This document shows positions 62,417 through 64,000 of a stretch of 64,000 nt of DNA, piece after piece (position 1 is the first letter of the stretch; each line of letters opens with the position of its first letter). Source of the DNA: Lamellibrachia columna (Eukaryota > Annelida > Polychaeta > Sabellida > Siboglinidae); assembly GCA_963662155.1 (NCBI GenBank), contig OY759264.1:11581315-11645314 (forward strand), in the 5' to 3' direction. The translations under genes were made by a program, and so were the position numbers. The notes under the pieces were generated by a model, which was given only the letters and a program-made list of their open reading frames with translations, was not told where the DNA came from and did not search any database.

Positions 62417-62713
62417 TCATACCCCAGCTCCCCTACTGCGTCCCGTTCGTTTCATGGAACAGGCATCTATCCCTGCACCCAAACAGCCAGAGCAGCGGAA
62501 CCGACCGCAGGGAACAGTGCGGGCTTGAATCAAATGGTCAATCTCCCAGAATCGTACACTATGGGACATTCTAAGGCCTATATACTTGAATAATGCACCC
62601 TCGAAGAAAACCAAAGGTATCGTCATGTTGATGGGTTTCATCATGTTGACAACTGCAGCTTCATCAAGGATGATGACATCAGTTGTCTGGAACATAGCTT
62701 TGGATATTACCAT
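62417..62713 (-). pseudogene. Same remnant, tandem copy 2
   Basis: Nearly identical to 60698-60994 (FEGALFKYIGLRMSHSVRFW versus FEGAFFKYIGPRMYHSLRFW). It is the copy nearest to the opposite-strand part that starts at about 62890. Confidence 0.42.
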
Positions 62714-62894
62714 AATTTTCGAGACAACTACTGAGGTCAGTGTTTTTCCGAGACGTAGACTACCATGATATGATATATGCCTTGTTATTTTGCTTGGAAA
62801 AATCCTGACGATTGCCGTTTAGTGTCTGACAGACGATACAAAGCCAACTCCAAAGGGCAAGTCGAGTCGAGTCGATATTTTGTGAGGTCATTAT

Positions 62895-63745
62895 GTTGAA
62901 AACAATCTAAAGCCACAGACCAGGAGGTAACGTGGAAAGACACCAGGACAAGAGTTGAAGGGTCAAATTTGCTACCAACAAACTGGCAGCAGTTTCTTCG
63001 GAAACATGTCAGAGGTATTTGCCTTTCTGGCAAGTTAAGTTATACAGATTGTAACAGACAAGCAGGTAGATCATGGATCGAACGTCTTGTACATCCATCC
63101 ACAGGACACAAATCTTGCTCCATGTGGCCACGAAGAAGCCGACACCCGAATGTCGATGCACACAGCCTATGCTCTGAGCATGGCTTTCAAGAAGGGGACT
63201 CTGCGCATAGAGGACACTTATGTAGTTGTTTTGGCTGTGGCTACCGTCCCCAAACTCGAAGTTGAAGAGCTGTGAGTGGCATTTGGAACAAACAAGTACT
63301 TCAGGTACACCACTATCCACGAGATTGCTTCATTCCTGCGTATAGAGAAATCAATAGCTCTGCCGATGTTTCACGCCTATTCAGGCTGCGACCCAATTCT
63401 GGACAACTAGAAGGCTTATTGTGTGCCAACCACAGCTTTCCTAGCATTGTCGGAAGCACCTCGGCACGTGTCATCGGAGAGCTTTGCAATCCCGAGGCAC
63501 TTCACGACTCTTCCATTTGACAGAACAAGTAGTCTACAAGACATCAACGAGGAGCGCCACAAGGTGTTTGTCAAAAAGAGAGGGATATTAACAACTTTAA
63601 CAACTGGGTGCCGCTCTAGACAACACTTCATCAGTCTTCCCGTGAACTGATGTGCTGTGGGTGTAAAAGGGCTGCAGAGGTGCGTGCAAGTGCACGAAAG
63701 CGGCTCTTCAATGTACGGCGCTGTGCCAGTGTGGTGGAGACTGTG
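62895..63745 (+). pseudogene. Remnant of a repeat-encoded protein with PIN/FEN-like acidic motifs and Cys-rich tail
   Basis: In changing frames it reads TDQEVTWKDTRTRVEG and LLPTNWQQFLRK (about 62910-63005), then LAPCGHEEADTRMSMHTAYA, TYVVVLAVATVPKLEVEEL (63110-63275). In the next frame come a FGTNKYFRY-like stretch and FHAYSGCDPI (about 63370-63400), and finally KCTKAALQCTALCQCGGDC near 63690-63735. The spaced EEADT, D/T-Y/D-VVVL and GCD acidic clusters recall PIN/FEN-type nucleases, but this is inference. Several frameshifts make it non-functional. Confidence 0.55.
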
Positions 63746-64000
63746 GTGATTATAGGAAAGTTCTTATATAGCGCAGAATCCCGTCCTTTAGATTAACATA
63801 ATATAATTACTACTAATTGAATGTCATCTGACAACATAGTCGTAGACACATCGTTTGTGTTGCGTATGGTTATAAAAATTAATGATTGCAGAAAATAGGT
63901 TTTCCGTTCATGGCGGCATTAATTTGTATATTATGGATTAAGATGTACATTATATGTTGTTTATTATTGCATCATTGTTATCTACCACCTTTAAAACATC
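63746..64000. other. No gene recognised
   Basis: The final 255 bases are AT-rich and show nothing further. Confidence 0.4.

Larger units (their letters stand above)
59170..62890 (+). repeat. Tandem duplication (copy 1 about 59188-61165, copy 2 about 61170-62890)
   Basis: Both copies start at AATCGGGGCACGACAG and end near GGGCAAGTCGAGTCGAGTCGA. Copy 1 has about 260 extra bases (59535-59800) with a poly-C run that copy 2 lacks. Otherwise the copies differ at a few per cent. They include the minus-strand coding remnant at 60698-60994 and 62417-62713, and a segment (59820-60250, 61536-61930) that matches no family I know. Confidence 0.88.

Overview
The window comes from a repeat-rich animal genome, most likely a marine invertebrate. 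The evidence is intron-split fibrinogen-related (FReD) exons with animal splice sites, several non-LTR retrotransposon families, a Penelope-like element, a piggyBac-like element, pogo-type and other MITEs, TTAGGG-like motifs, and very long TA, TG and CA arrays. I cannot separate a lancelet or hemichordate from a mollusc. No bacterial operon, rRNA, tRNA or CRISPR array was seen.

Layout. 0-24 kb is a locus of FReD genes, secreted lectin-like proteins. It holds the last exon of one gene (304-548, +), the first two coding exons of another (7341-7563 and 10818-10966, +; phases fit), and damaged exons on the opposite strand (23398-23546, 19280-19380; a broken first exon lies at 57.7 kb). A segmental duplication (3963-8990 copied at 14163-17093), LINE pieces and microsatellites separate them. 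24-35 kb holds a pogo-type MITE, a TTAA-flanked piggyBac-like element with a LINE nested in it, and a 2.09-kb tandem duplication bounded by MITE copies. 43-64 kb holds a 2-kb purine-strand minisatellite, a small secreted cysteine-rich gene on the minus strand whose intron carries a 392-bp palindrome, a 5'-truncated LINE, a large mirror-arranged minisatellite block, tandem repeats rich in CRE-, octamer- and E-box-like sites, and a tandemly duplicated block next to a repeat-encoded protein remnant.

The most interesting object is at 35.5-43.2 kb. The outer layer is a decayed Maverick/Polinton (adintovirus-like) fragment with protein-primed DNA polymerase B, packaging ATPase, a small basic protein and a structural-protein tail, all broken. 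Inserted in its ATPase gene is a compact 5,741-bp element (36415-42155) with about 1.3-kb terminal inverted repeats and a perfect 6-bp target-site duplication (GACGTG on each side). This inner element looks much better preserved than its host. It carries its own TATA boxes, a NADAR-domain protein, an RPA70 C-terminal-like zinc-ribbon/OB protein embedded in an apparently alternatively spliced acidic-protein gene, and a divergent spliced gene whose last exon lies inside the inverted repeat. I know of no described element with this content. Its target-site length matches Maverick integration, so a satellite mobilised by Maverick integrase is a reasonable hypothesis, not a demonstrated fact.
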